From Bacteriovorax sp. PP10 (GTDB taxonomy: Bacteria; Bdellovibrionota; Bacteriovoracia; Bacteriovoracales; Bacteriovoracaceae): a stretch of 64,000 bases of DNA. This document shows positions 16,588 to 25,256 of the stretch, in pieces. A model generated the notes under the pieces. The model searched no databases, was not told where the DNA came from, and saw only the letters and a list, made by a program, of their open reading frames with translations. The stretch lies in assembly GCF_035013165.1 (NCBI RefSeq), contig NZ_JAYGJQ010000001.1, positions 1,860,001 to 1,924,000 on the forward strand, written 5' to 3'. Each line of letters opens with the position of its first letter. Position 1 is the first letter of the stretch. The translations under genes and the position numbers were made by a program.

Positions 16588-17685
16588 TTAGATCTTAGTA
16601 CTTTCAGAGAAGAAATTCAGCGGCTGTCTTACGTCAACCAGACCACCACCCTTAGGCTTTGGAAAGTCGATGATTCGTAAGATATTCGACATACAAGAAA
16701 CCCCTTTAGGAGAAAATTGTGTCGCTGCTGTCTTAATGTTAACCGTAGAAACTTTTCCATCACCCTCGATTCTAAAATTCAGGTCTACAATCCCTTTAAT
16801 TTTTTCTGAGTGCTCTTGAAGCTCCTGTTGGTAACAAAATTTAAATTGCGGTAAATACTCTTGTAAAATCTTTCTTAACAATTCAGGTTCAATCGATCCC
16901 ATGACGACTGTATCTGCTTGCACGAAAGCGGTATCAATACCTTTTTTATTCGCAAGTCCACGAGTCGTTGTTGAGCGGTCGTAGTTTCCGACAGCGTCTT
17001 TTCCTAGTAGATGTCCTGAACCATCACCGATTCCGGCAGGGGCACGATAGTCACCAGTTAAATTAGAACCCTTGTTTCCAATACCGGTACCACTTGTTAA
17101 TCCGCGACTTCCCTCAGTCCCGGCACCTGCAGCGATCGTCATGGTCGCACTATTTCCCATTAGTGCCTTAAGTCCCTTTCCTTTGAACTCATATCCTTTG
17201 GCAGCTGAATCACCCAGGCCTGTGGCCCCGGCAACGTTAGGACTCGATAGAGGTCCTTTTTTCGCTGAACCCGCTTTAGACTTCTGAACTTTCTGGTCCA
17301 GTGCCTGTTTTGGGTCTCCGGTTTTTCCGGACTCATTAGTTGTCACGACTTTAACCCCAGGGTCAGTCATCGTTGCAACTTTTGCTGCTTCAATTTTTTC
17401 AGCTATCTTCTTTTCTCTTTTATACGACTCTGGAGGCGTAATAAAATTCATCTTAATAGAAGCCAGCTTTTCTTTTTCAACCACCGGCACGACGTGCTCA
17501 GGAGTTTTTATAATGAAGATCGCAGCGTGAAGAAAGAGACTGGCCATGATCGCTTTTTTAATGAAATCATGATTCGACTTATCTTTGTGATAATGTCGTG
17601 CCGGTAACACTAACTTCGCGGCAATCTTGCCTCGATGTTCGTTAACTTTTATCGGTCTTAGTGTTGGTATCATCAGCGCACCCAC
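16588..17685 (-). CDS. AgmX/PglI-type TonB-like protein (GltG/GltJ-like)
   Basis: The 365-residue protein has a cytoplasmic N-terminus, one membrane helix (about 44-60, IKKAIMASLFLHAAIFII), a long Lys/Gly/Ser-rich periplasmic linker (about 100-250), and a C-terminal domain with SIEPELLRKILQEYLPQFKF-CYQ, GIVDLNFRIEGDGKVS and a conserved Cys pair (CYQ, SCMSN). This C-terminal type (AgmX/PglI, related to TonB C-termini) occurs in GltG and GltJ of the Myxococcus gliding complex. It follows TolQ/TolR genes, the usual energising partners. The start is uncertain: GTG at 17685 or ATG at 17673, neither with a strong ribosome site. Confidence 0.78.
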   Translation of the reverse strand: MGALMIPTLRPIKVNEHRGKIAAKLVLPARHYHKDKSNHDFIKKAIMASLFLHAAIFIIKTPEHVVPVVEKEKLASIKMNFITPPESYKREKKIAEKIEAAKVATMTDPGVKVVTTNESGKTGDPKQALDQKVQKSKAGSAKKGPLSSPNVAGATGLGDSAAKGYEFKGKGLKALMGNSATMTIAAGAGTEGSRGLTSGTGIGNKGSNLTGDYRAPAGIGDGSGHLLGKDAVGNYDRSTTTRGLANKKGIDTAFVQADTVVMGSIEPELLRKILQEYLPQFKFCYQQELQEHSEKIKGIVDLNFRIEGDGKVSTVNIKTAATQFSPKGVSCMSNILRIIDFPKPKGGGLVDVRQPLNFFSESTKI

Positions 17686-17702
17686 ATATTATACAGTCCA
17701 AA

Positions 17703-18128
17703 TTAGTTCTTTTTGCCTTCTTCTGCCGCGATTGAGAAGTTCTTTGCACCAGCGACTTTCGCCATGTCCATCAACTCAACTGCACGTCCAAGGTTTGCTC
17801 CAGTATCACCCTCTAAAATAACTGAATCAGTTTTTAGAGTTTTTAGATCACTGGCGATCTGTCTTGTAATGTCTGCCGGTAAAACTTTTTTACCTTGAAC
17901 GGCCACATTCCCATCTTTTCCAAGCGAGATAACCAGGATCTCAGCTTCTTTTTTCTCATTCGTTAGTGCAGTCTTTGGTAGTTCAATGTCCATTCCCGAT
18001 TCAAGGGCGGCCGTTGAAGAAACCATGAATACAATCAGAAGAACAAGCATGACGTCGATTAGGGGAGTCATGTTGATTTCTGCTACGATATCTGAATCAT
18101 CGTCATCATTTCCTATTTTCATTGACAT
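17703..18128 (-). CDS. ExbD/TolR-family motor subunit (AglQ/AglS-like)
   Basis: The 141-residue protein has a short acidic N-terminus (GNDDDDSD), the invariant INMTPLIDVMLVLLIVFMV helix whose Asp carries the proton path, and a periplasmic domain ending AGAKNFSIAAEEGKK, as in ExbD/TolR. AGGAG lies 7 nt upstream of the ATG. It follows the TolQ-like gene after a 57-nt gap and precedes the AgmX-type gene by 17 nt. In the gliding machinery this subunit pairs with AglR to harvest the proton motive force. The call to family is firm; the gliding role rests on context. Confidence 0.92.
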   Translation of the reverse strand: MSMKIGNDDDDSDIVAEINMTPLIDVMLVLLIVFMVSSTAALESGMDIELPKTALTNEKKEAEILVISLGKDGNVAVQGKKVLPADITRQIASDLKTLKTDSVILEGDTGANLGRAVELMDMAKVAGAKNFSIAAEEGKKN

Positions 18129-18185
18129 AAATTAGCTCCTGAACATTTAGATTTAATTCCAACCACAACAAGAAACATTGGCCAA

Positions 18186-18797
18186 TTAGCGTTTCAGTGA
18201 ATTAAACTGATCGGCCATATCACCTAAATTATTTTTAAATTCTTTAGCTGTAGCTGACACTCTAACGTTTAAATAGTTGTAGAACATAACCGCGATAACC
18301 GCGACCAAGATCCCTGAACCCGTAGCAATTAGTGCTTCTGAAATTGAACCGGCAACAACTGCGAACCCTGCTTTACCAGATGATCCGATTTGTTTAAACG
18401 ATTCCATGATCCCCCAAACCGTACCGAATAGACCTACGAAGGGAGCAGATGAAGCGATTGTACCAAGCATCCACATATTCTTTTTAAGTTCTGTGTTTGT
18501 TTCATCAAGACGTCTGTGAAGTCTTTGCTCATAATCTTCACGTGAAAGAGCTTCATCAAAGATTGCATAGTGAGCTTTAGCGATAACTTCAGGACAGTTC
18601 TTATATAAGAATTCCATTTCGTTTAGTTTTTGAGACTGAACGATGCGAGTTGCTTCGTTTAGATAGTGTTTTGCTTCCTTATTAAACTTCGTCAATGCTA
18701 GGATTTTATGGATTGTGATAATCCAGATCCCGATTGAGAACGCTAATAACGGATACATGATAAATCCACCCTGCTTAAAAAGTTCAATAAGATGCAT
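18186..18797 (-). CDS. MotA/TolQ/ExbB-family proton channel (AglR-like)
   Basis: The 203-residue protein has three membrane segments: about 10-32 (GGFIMYPLLAFSIGIWIITI), about 105-130 and about 145-170. The family motif APFVGLFGTVWGIMESF lies between, followed by GSISEALIATGSGILVAVIAV. The ATG at 18797 is chosen because AAAGGAG lies 5 nt upstream; a reading six codons longer lacks this. It forms the stator channel with the TolR-like protein encoded just downstream. Its grouping with TPR, AgmX-type and vWA genes, rather than with TolA/TolB/Pal, argues for a gliding-type motor and not the Tol-Pal system. Confidence 0.92.
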   Translation of the reverse strand: MHLIELFKQGGFIMYPLLAFSIGIWIITIHKILALTKFNKEAKHYLNEATRIVQSQKLNEMEFLYKNCPEVIAKAHYAIFDEALSREDYEQRLHRRLDETNTELKKNMWMLGTIASSAPFVGLFGTVWGIMESFKQIGSSGKAGFAVVAGSISEALIATGSGILVAVIAVMFYNYLNVRVSATAKEFKNNLGDMADQFNSLKR

Positions 18798-18866
18798 ACG
18801 TACTCCTTTAGACATAATTCACTAGAACATGTGCTCTAGATTTGGGATTAATATGAAAGAGAAATT

Positions 18867-19784
18867 TTACTTCTTGGTAGCGACAGTTGCTTCTTTAGGC
18901 ATATCTTTTATCTTTTGATTCACTTCATCTAGGATCAATTCATTTCTTTTGTTGTACTCGGGAGCATAAAGTCTTTTTTCCAAGATAGTCTTTGCTTCGA
19001 CCAGACGATTTTTCTTCATCAGGTTGTAAGCGTAGAGTCCTACGATATCTGCTCTGTTCAAGTAGTCACGTTGGATACGAGAGATATATTGGTACGACTT
19101 ATCCATGTCGTTTAGTCTAAAGTGAATTAAAGCTAGAGAGTAGAGAAGATCGATATCTTCGTTATTCTTTGCTTCAAGTCTTTTTAAAATTTCAAGTGCC
19201 TTCGCATTTTCATTGAACTCAATATACAGTTGCGCCATGTTGAAGTCCGGAGTGAAGTAGCTTGGTACAATTGTATTCGACTTTTTAAATGCATCGTAAG
19301 CTTCGTTGTAACGTTTAAACGTTAAGTGGATCAATCCAAGGTTGTTGGAAATAACCGCTTCCGCCAGCTTCTTCTGGTTATCGTTAAAGTCTTTGTTACC
19401 AGCTCTCGTCGCTTCTAATCCAAGCTCATAGTAAAAGATGGCCTTAGTGTAATCTTTCGAAAGAGAGTAACAAGTCCCCAATGCATTCCAATAGAATGGA
19501 TTAGACTTGTTCTGTTGCATTTTCTCTTCAAGAATCCCTTCACCCTTTGTCACTTTTTGTTGGTGACAAGAAATCAGCGATAAAGAAATAAAGTCACGCT
19601 TAGGAGAGTCCATCGCCGCCAGGCGATTAGAGTTGTATCTCATGAACGATTCTTCAGCTAACAGGTCGTATTGATCCTTCTGGATCTGGTTATTAAAGCT
19701 TGGCCCTGCACAGCTCGCAAGCATTGCAGTAACCAAGATTGAAAGAGAGATGTTTGTTAATTTTGACATATTTTTCATACTCAT
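18867..19784 (-). CDS. TPR lipoprotein (GltE-like)
   Basis: The 305-residue protein has a lipoprotein signal peptide (LVTAMLASCAGPS; lipobox LASC) and about six tetratricopeptide helices, e.g. NPFYWNALGTCYSLSKDYTK, EAVISNNLGLIHLTFKRYNE and NEDIDLLYSLALIHFRLNDM. A TPR lipoprotein, GltE (AglT), is part of the periplasmic/outer-membrane side of the myxobacterial gliding complex and sits next to the large GltD protein there, as here. The start codon overlaps the stop of the preceding gene by 1 nt (TAATG). Residue +2 after the Cys is Gly, not Asp, so outer-membrane sorting is expected. Confidence 0.8.
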   Translation of the reverse strand: MSMKNMSKLTNISLSILVTAMLASCAGPSFNNQIQKDQYDLLAEESFMRYNSNRLAAMDSPKRDFISLSLISCHQQKVTKGEGILEEKMQQNKSNPFYWNALGTCYSLSKDYTKAIFYYELGLEATRAGNKDFNDNQKKLAEAVISNNLGLIHLTFKRYNEAYDAFKKSNTIVPSYFTPDFNMAQLYIEFNENAKALEILKRLEAKNNEDIDLLYSLALIHFRLNDMDKSYQYISRIQRDYLNRADIVGLYAYNLMKKNRLVEAKTILEKRLYAPEYNKRNELILDEVNQKIKDMPKEATVATKK

Positions 19785-22756
19785 TATTGTCCTGCAACTA
19801 CTCTGTTATTACTTGTTGTCCCAATATCCAAAGTGCTAGAGAAGAGAATTGCCGAGTGAAAATTAAGTGCGTTTACCAATGAATTATTTTTTTCTAACCC
19901 GACTATATCATTTTTCTGAACTTCAAAAAAATAATTATTTTTCTCTAAAAATGCCACTTTTTCTCTATCAACTTGTAACCCTTTAGCGATCAGTGACTCA
20001 GTAACTTGGCGCATCCCTGATTTAAACCCCTGTAAATAACGTTCGTCTACCCCTTTAGGCATGTAATTTCTCACGGCTTTTTCCAATGAAAAATAAGGCT
20101 TTCCAAGGACATTTCGAATCATGATCACTTCTTGAGGGCTAGAATTCTTAGATAGTGCTACGGCCTCGTTATTAAGCTCTCCAATCATTGCAAAATACTG
20201 CTCTAATTCCAGGTTGAACTTATCTTCATTGAACTTTTCTTCAGACGTAAATTCGAACTTCATATCGTGAGCTTTTTTAGCGAAGTCTAGTACGTATTCA
20301 TACTGAGTTTTCACAGCAGTTAAGTCCATTACTGACGTTAAAGAATCGATGTCTTTTTTCATAGCAATTGGGTTCTGGTAGAATTTATACTTTACGTATT
20401 TATCCATCATTTTTACCAGACCTACGTTTACTGAGTTCGCTTTGAAGTAAGTAATCGCGTCCTGGTATCTGTCAGCGTAAATTAAGCGTTCCATATTTTC
20501 TGTCTGAGTTCTCGAGATTAGTTTTTCGCTTAAGTCACATTTCTTAAATTCATCTTCAACCTTGATAAGGTTTGAGATATTTGTTTTGTGGATAATGGTG
20601 TTCTCGTTAATTAACTGGTAAAAGTCTTCTTTGTTCTTGTAGATATCTTTACAAAATTTTCTAGCAGTGATTAGAGCAAGTTCATTTGAAACTTCGAAAT
20701 CCTGAAGAAGTCTGTATCCTTTTGCCAGAACAAATAGAGAGCTTGTTACTTTGATTAAATCTTTGTTGTCATACAGGTCTAAACTCTTCTTTAACCACTT
20801 GTATGAAAGCTTCACATTGTTTTGCTCAAGAGTTAAAGCAGCGATCGCGTAAGCAGCTTCCGCTTTTGTTCTCTTTGGGTATTGTTTTGAATCGTAGATC
20901 GACTCGTAACCTTTAACCGCTTCTTTCACGAGACCTTTTTTCTCAAGGGCCTGGTATTTGTTAAACAGAAGATCTCCTAATACCGCAATTGAGTTCTGGA
21001 TATATTCGCTGCTGAAGCTTAGGTAACCTTTTTCAATTTTCCCAATCCAGAAAGCAAGTTTATCTGTGTTTTTAGCTTTGATGTATGAATCTAAAATCTG
21101 AGTTAACATCTCACGGTGAATCTTGTCATCACTTTGGTAGTTCATTTTATAAACCATCAAAATGTTAACTGCTTTCTTAATGCGTCCAAGTTCAAAATAC
21201 TTGTTAAATAATTTCTGGTAAATCGCTTGTGACTTATCAGATTGAGGGTAGAAGATAACAAAGTTTTTGAAAGCGAAGATTGTGTATTCGTCTTCTTTCG
21301 CTTTTGGAAGTTTTGCGTATTCAATTGTTGCAAGCATTGCATCTAATGCTTTTCTTGTTGTTTCGTCTTTATCTTTTGTAAGTTTCGCGTTCATGATTGC
21401 ACGAACGTAGTACTTAAGAGCAACCTGGTAGTCTTGAGCTGAAAGGGCCGTTTCCCCTTGGTAGTAACGGTATAGTTTCTTCTTAGGACGGTCTAAGCTC
21501 GAAAGAATATCAAAGTAGCGCATAATTTTCTTGTAATCATCTTTACTGTAAACAACCGGGTCCTTTGACTTGTCTTTGATTAAGTTGATTTGCATGAAAC
21601 CTGCAACTTCCTTAATTTTATTTTGGGCCATGAATAAATCGTCAGCGTCCAATTTGTTTTTCTTATGAAGATCAAGAATGCTGTTAGCTGTTTCAAAGTA
21701 TTGTTCGTCTTTTTTACTCTCACGGTAAACGTCAAGTTGAGTTAAACGAACTTTCATTTCTCCGTTAGCATCTTTTCTCTTTTTTGTATCTCTTAGAGCT
21801 GCTTTTAAAACTTCATCTGTCATCTGGAAGTTACTTTTGTTCATTGAAGATAGAGCAAGAGTAAGTAGGTGAGGAGCAGAAGGACTAGCGTTTAATTCAA
21901 AGAACTCAACCCCTTCATAAGTAGCGTCGGCCTGAACAAAGAAAATCCCGATAGCATTGTAAACTTGCTCTTTCATTGAAACGTATTTTTTATTTTTAGT
22001 TGTTTCAAAAGATAACTTCATAAGCTCCAGAGCTTTTTTGAAATTTCTTTCTTTCAGGTGACACCATCCAGCGTTATATAAATGCTTCCCGTACCATTCG
22101 TCTTCCTGGTTTTTTAAAACGTCAGAATAGTAACCAACGGCTTCGTGGTATCTTTTGTTGTTATAGTAGTATTCAGCAAGAGCAGTCTTTGCGTTGTACA
22201 TAGTTTTTGATTCACCAGTACTGCGAGAGATTGCCAGCTTTAAGAATTTTTCTGTTTCAGCACTTGTCCCGTAGTCACGAGAGTTGATCGCTAGAGCGTA
22301 GTAGATCTCAGCGATGCGTGCATATTTTGGGTATTGGGTAACAATCGACAGCGCATATGATTGAGCTGTTTTATATTGATCTTGAGAAGCTTTGAAAAAA
22401 GATTCTTTCCCATTTTTAATAACGGCAGTTGATTCTGCTTTAAGCAGGTTTAAGTTTTCCTTTTCTTTAATCAGTTTAATTTTTTCTGAGTAAAGTTCAA
22501 ACATACGGTGTTTTAATTCCGGCCCTGAATAACGATTACCCTTGATAGTTTTAATTTCACTATCAATAAGCACCATTAATTTTTTCCAGCGTTCCTGGTC
22601 AAAACTAGGAGACGCCATCTGAGGAGCTGGTGCCGGCATTGGCTCAACAACTTTCGCTGGAGCAGCTGCCTTATTTTCTACGTTTTGAAGCGCAGGAGTT
22701 TCGGCAAATACATTATTTGCCGAAAGAATTGAAACAAGTAGAATGATTTTTTTCAT
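19784..22756 (-). CDS. Large periplasmic TPR protein (GltD/AgmU-like)
   Basis: The 990-residue protein has a signal peptide (MKKIILLVSILSANNVFA) and an Ala/Pro-rich linker (about 25-50), then a long array of TPR-like helical pairs, e.g. YPKYARIAEIYYALAIN, KTALAEYYYNNKRYHEAVGY and WYGKHLYNAGWCHLKERNF. Its length and position just before a TPR lipoprotein match GltD (AgmU), a periplasmic scaffold of the gliding machinery. The ATG at 22756 has GAGGT 6 nt upstream; a TTG four codons earlier overlaps that site. Lys-rich composition is high throughout. The family assignment is TPR for sure, GltD by context. Confidence 0.8.
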   Translation of the reverse strand: MKKIILLVSILSANNVFAETPALQNVENKAAAPAKVVEPMPAPAPQMASPSFDQERWKKLMVLIDSEIKTIKGNRYSGPELKHRMFELYSEKIKLIKEKENLNLLKAESTAVIKNGKESFFKASQDQYKTAQSYALSIVTQYPKYARIAEIYYALAINSRDYGTSAETEKFLKLAISRSTGESKTMYNAKTALAEYYYNNKRYHEAVGYYSDVLKNQEDEWYGKHLYNAGWCHLKERNFKKALELMKLSFETTKNKKYVSMKEQVYNAIGIFFVQADATYEGVEFFELNASPSAPHLLTLALSSMNKSNFQMTDEVLKAALRDTKKRKDANGEMKVRLTQLDVYRESKKDEQYFETANSILDLHKKNKLDADDLFMAQNKIKEVAGFMQINLIKDKSKDPVVYSKDDYKKIMRYFDILSSLDRPKKKLYRYYQGETALSAQDYQVALKYYVRAIMNAKLTKDKDETTRKALDAMLATIEYAKLPKAKEDEYTIFAFKNFVIFYPQSDKSQAIYQKLFNKYFELGRIKKAVNILMVYKMNYQSDDKIHREMLTQILDSYIKAKNTDKLAFWIGKIEKGYLSFSSEYIQNSIAVLGDLLFNKYQALEKKGLVKEAVKGYESIYDSKQYPKRTKAEAAYAIAALTLEQNNVKLSYKWLKKSLDLYDNKDLIKVTSSLFVLAKGYRLLQDFEVSNELALITARKFCKDIYKNKEDFYQLINENTIIHKTNISNLIKVEDEFKKCDLSEKLISRTQTENMERLIYADRYQDAITYFKANSVNVGLVKMMDKYVKYKFYQNPIAMKKDIDSLTSVMDLTAVKTQYEYVLDFAKKAHDMKFEFTSEEKFNEDKFNLELEQYFAMIGELNNEAVALSKNSSPQEVIMIRNVLGKPYFSLEKAVRNYMPKGVDERYLQGFKSGMRQVTESLIAKGLQVDREKVAFLEKNNYFFEVQKNDIVGLEKNNSLVNALNFHSAILFSSTLDIGTTSNNRVVAGQ

Positions 22757-22798
22757 GATAGACCTCAACAGGTGATAGCAGGTGAAAGACTTTGATCA

Positions 22799-23056
22799 TT
22801 AACGAAGGTTTTCTATTTCTCTTCTATTTTCAAAGTCGAAGTTGTTTTTTTCTAAAAGTGATCTCTTAAATGACTGGCGCTCACGTTCGTTTACAGTTAA
22901 ATCACCTGGCGCCATGATCTGACCTTTAATTTCTAAGGCCCCTAAGTCAATCGCTTCATACTCTTTATATTTGTAGACAACATTTTTCTTTTCATCCTGG
23001 GCCTGAAGCCCAGTTGTGAAAAGAATTGTTAAAATTGATAGTGCTAATATTTTCAT
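22799..23056 (-). CDS. Small exported protein (CglF-like)
   Basis: The 85-residue protein has a signal peptide (about 1-19, LFTTGLQA-QDE), then KNVVYKYKEYEAIDLGALEI-KGQIMAPGDLTV and a charged C-terminal helix rich in Arg/Glu. The pattern -YK-x-x-x-x-DLG-L-I-G-x-x-x-P- is like the small CglF family encoded in gliding clusters, but I recall this from memory and it should be checked. It lies between two TPR genes, 11 nt after the upstream stop, so it belongs to the operon. Confidence 0.65.
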   Translation of the reverse strand: MKILALSILTILFTTGLQAQDEKKNVVYKYKEYEAIDLGALEIKGQIMAPGDLTVNERERQSFKRSLLEKNNFDFENRREIENLR

Positions 23057-23067
23057 AAAATCCCCAA

Positions 23068-24507
23068 TTATTTATTTGCAACCTTAGTCGTATCTTTACA
23101 AGAACTCTGTAATCCGAAAGAGTAGTCTCCTAACTCATCCGCCCAGAAAGAACCGTTAAAGTCGAAAAAGTACTGGTTTGATTTTCTATTAACGTTTGAA
23201 TCCGATCCACGTTGTCTTGGTGCTTCAGCAAGGGCCTTAGCGTTGTAGATCTCGTCACGTTTTTTAGATAACAGTTCCAGTTTCAGGTTGAACATTGAGA
23301 AGCTGTGCTTGTGAATTTCGTTAATAAACGTAAAGATCTCTTTCTTGATGTAGAAGTTAATCTTCGCGCTGATGAAACCAATTGTTGAACCAAGATTCGC
23401 TTCCAGGCCTTCAGTAAAGTCGTTTTTGTTTTTAAGGCGCTTTAATAACTGCAATTCGTCTTTTGCTGCTTTTAAGCTTGCTAAATCCAGGTTGAACTTT
23501 ACTTGTTTTCTAGTCTGAGTGATCAGGTTTCTAATAAATGGGTTCAGGTTTTCTCTCGTTTCAGTATCAGCATAGTAAAGATCAAGGAAGTAAGTGTGAG
23601 AGGCCTTGTTCTTTCCTAGAATGTCTTTAAGAGCTTGAGCTTTTGGTTGGTAAACATCGTAGAAGTGGTCAACAACTTTAAGCGAGTCATCCCAAAGGCA
23701 AAGGTTGTAGTAAGAAAGCGCCATTAATACTTCAGCTTCTGGGAAGAAATAACTTTGAAGTAGAGGAGCTTTGTAAGTAACAGTTAAACCAAGAGCACGG
23801 TTATAGTCTTTTAAGTAGTAGTTTGCCCAAGCTTGATCCATTAGGATGTATGGCCATTTGTATGAACGTTTATCAATTTGTTCATAAATCACTAGAGCTT
23901 CATCGTATTTCTTTTCTTCGATCTTGACTCTTGCAGTTCTGATAATACATGTTTCTTTAAGGTAGTTGTAATATCTTTTTAATTTCTCACCGTTGGCACT
24001 TGATTCCAGTGCTGTCGATTTATTTACACAAGACTGATAAAGATTGAGAGCTTCGATATTTTTTCTTTCTAAGTTTCTGATTGTCCCTTTGATAAGGGCC
24101 GCTTCGCCAGAGAACTGGTGAGTCTCAGGAATGCGAGATAAAATTTCGTAAGCTTTTGCGTTTTGATCTTTATTAAAAAGTCTTGTTCCAAGTATGAGAG
24201 AAATTGAAGGAATGTTAAATCCCTCAAGACGCTTTTCATCCAGGTTTAAAACGGCCATTGTTCCGGTTTTAATAACCAGAGTTTCAATGTCAGCTTCCAA
24301 CTCAGCATCAATCTCAGTGTTGTTTTCAAGGTAAGTGTTGATATAGGGAATCGCGCTGAAGTAATAATTCCCTTCGATCAGTTCGTGCGCGATTTTTTTA
24401 TCGCGAGTTTTCGACTTATCTTTTTGATAAAGTTCATACGCACCTTTAGCGGAAGCGGAAGCATCAGCGGCAACAAAAAGGGCGATTAATAATGCTATGT
24501 ATTTCAT
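23068..24507 (-). CDS. Periplasmic TPR-like protein of the gliding cluster (GltC-like)
   Basis: The 479-residue protein has a signal peptide (about 1-18, ALFVAADASA) and helical repeats of TPR type, e.g. NAKAYEILSRIPETHQFSGE, KYDEALVIYEQIDKRSYKWP and SYYNLCLWDDSLKVVDHFYD, then a long charged helical region (about 320-440) and a C-terminal DFNGSFWADELGDYSFGL. The last motif, with a Cys near the end, resembles the C-terminus of periplasmic GltC-type proteins. ATG 24507 has AGAGG upstream and is preferred over a TTG five codons earlier. Function is inferred from operon position between the barrel and CglF-like genes. Confidence 0.68.
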   Translation of the reverse strand: MKYIALLIALFVAADASASAKGAYELYQKDKSKTRDKKIAHELIEGNYYFSAIPYINTYLENNTEIDAELEADIETLVIKTGTMAVLNLDEKRLEGFNIPSISLILGTRLFNKDQNAKAYEILSRIPETHQFSGEAALIKGTIRNLERKNIEALNLYQSCVNKSTALESSANGEKLKRYYNYLKETCIIRTARVKIEEKKYDEALVIYEQIDKRSYKWPYILMDQAWANYYLKDYNRALGLTVTYKAPLLQSYFFPEAEVLMALSYYNLCLWDDSLKVVDHFYDVYQPKAQALKDILGKNKASHTYFLDLYYADTETRENLNPFIRNLITQTRKQVKFNLDLASLKAAKDELQLLKRLKNKNDFTEGLEANLGSTIGFISAKINFYIKKEIFTFINEIHKHSFSMFNLKLELLSKKRDEIYNAKALAEAPRQRGSDSNVNRKSNQYFFDFNGSFWADELGDYSFGLQSSCKDTTKVANK

Positions 24508-24536
24508 ATGACCTCTGTCCAAATATAATGGTGAAA

Positions 24537-25256
24537 TTAGAACGAAACCCCAATCGTGATCACAGCATCCATGTTGCTTCTCATTTTAGAAGCAGGAGTG
24601 TTGTTGTTGATCGTAGGCCCTGGCGCTTTATAATTATTCATGATCAGGTCGGCCCCGATGTGAATATTTTTTGTCGCGTGAAGGCTTAATCCCGTTTTTG
24701 CGATTACTGAAGTGTACTTCTCAGTTGAGTAAGTGTTGGCAGAAAGAGGGTTGGCAACCGATGTTGCGTTCGACTTAGTATTCAACTTCCCAATCCCTAG
24801 TCCAAATGACCAGTCAAAGTAGAAGATCTTGTTAAACGTATTGATCTTTCCGTAGAACGGTGACCATTTCGCAAGAACTCCCATGTTGCTTTCTGTTTGT
24901 CTGATGAATGGAATCGCTCCATTTAATTTTTTTAAATTTTCAAATGCGTCGTTATCTTTGTTGCTGTACTTTGTGTACATTAATTCAATACCAAGCTCTT
25001 CTGTGAAGAAGTAACCAGCATTAGTATGAATCATTGAAGTATCTTGAAAGTTCGAAGAAAGTCCTGTCCCGTAACCGATGTTAGCGTAAACAGTGTTTGC
25101 TTTCTTGTGAACTTTGTTTTGAAGAACATAAACTTTTTTATCTGGATCTAACCACATAAAGTCGTATAAATCCTTCTCATCAGCCCTAAGCGCGGGTGCG
25201 CTTAGGGTGAATGAAACTAGAGACAATGCTATAATATTTCTGTAATTAACTTTCAT
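24537..25256 (-). CDS. Outer-membrane beta-barrel protein (myxo-type, GltA/GltB/CglE-like)
   Basis: The 239-residue protein has a signal peptide (LSAPALRA-DEK), then KVYVLQNKVHKKANTVYANI and GYFFTEELGIELMYTKYSN, the pattern of the outer-membrane beta-barrel domain common in Myxococcota and Bdellovibrionota. It continues with alternating strands and ends in a terminal Phe (DAVITIGVSF), as barrels do. Proteins of this type (GltA, GltB, CglE) anchor the gliding complex in the outer membrane. The start overlaps the vWA gene stop by 1 nt. Which glt/cgl gene is the nearest match cannot be decided by eye. Confidence 0.82.
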   Translation of the reverse strand: MKVNYRNIIALSLVSFTLSAPALRADEKDLYDFMWLDPDKKVYVLQNKVHKKANTVYANIGYGTGLSSNFQDTSMIHTNAGYFFTEELGIELMYTKYSNKDNDAFENLKKLNGAIPFIRQTESNMGVLAKWSPFYGKINTFNKIFYFDWSFGLGIGKLNTKSNATSVANPLSANTYSTEKYTSVIAKTGLSLHATKNIHIGADLIMNNYKAPGPTINNNTPASKMRSNMDAVITIGVSF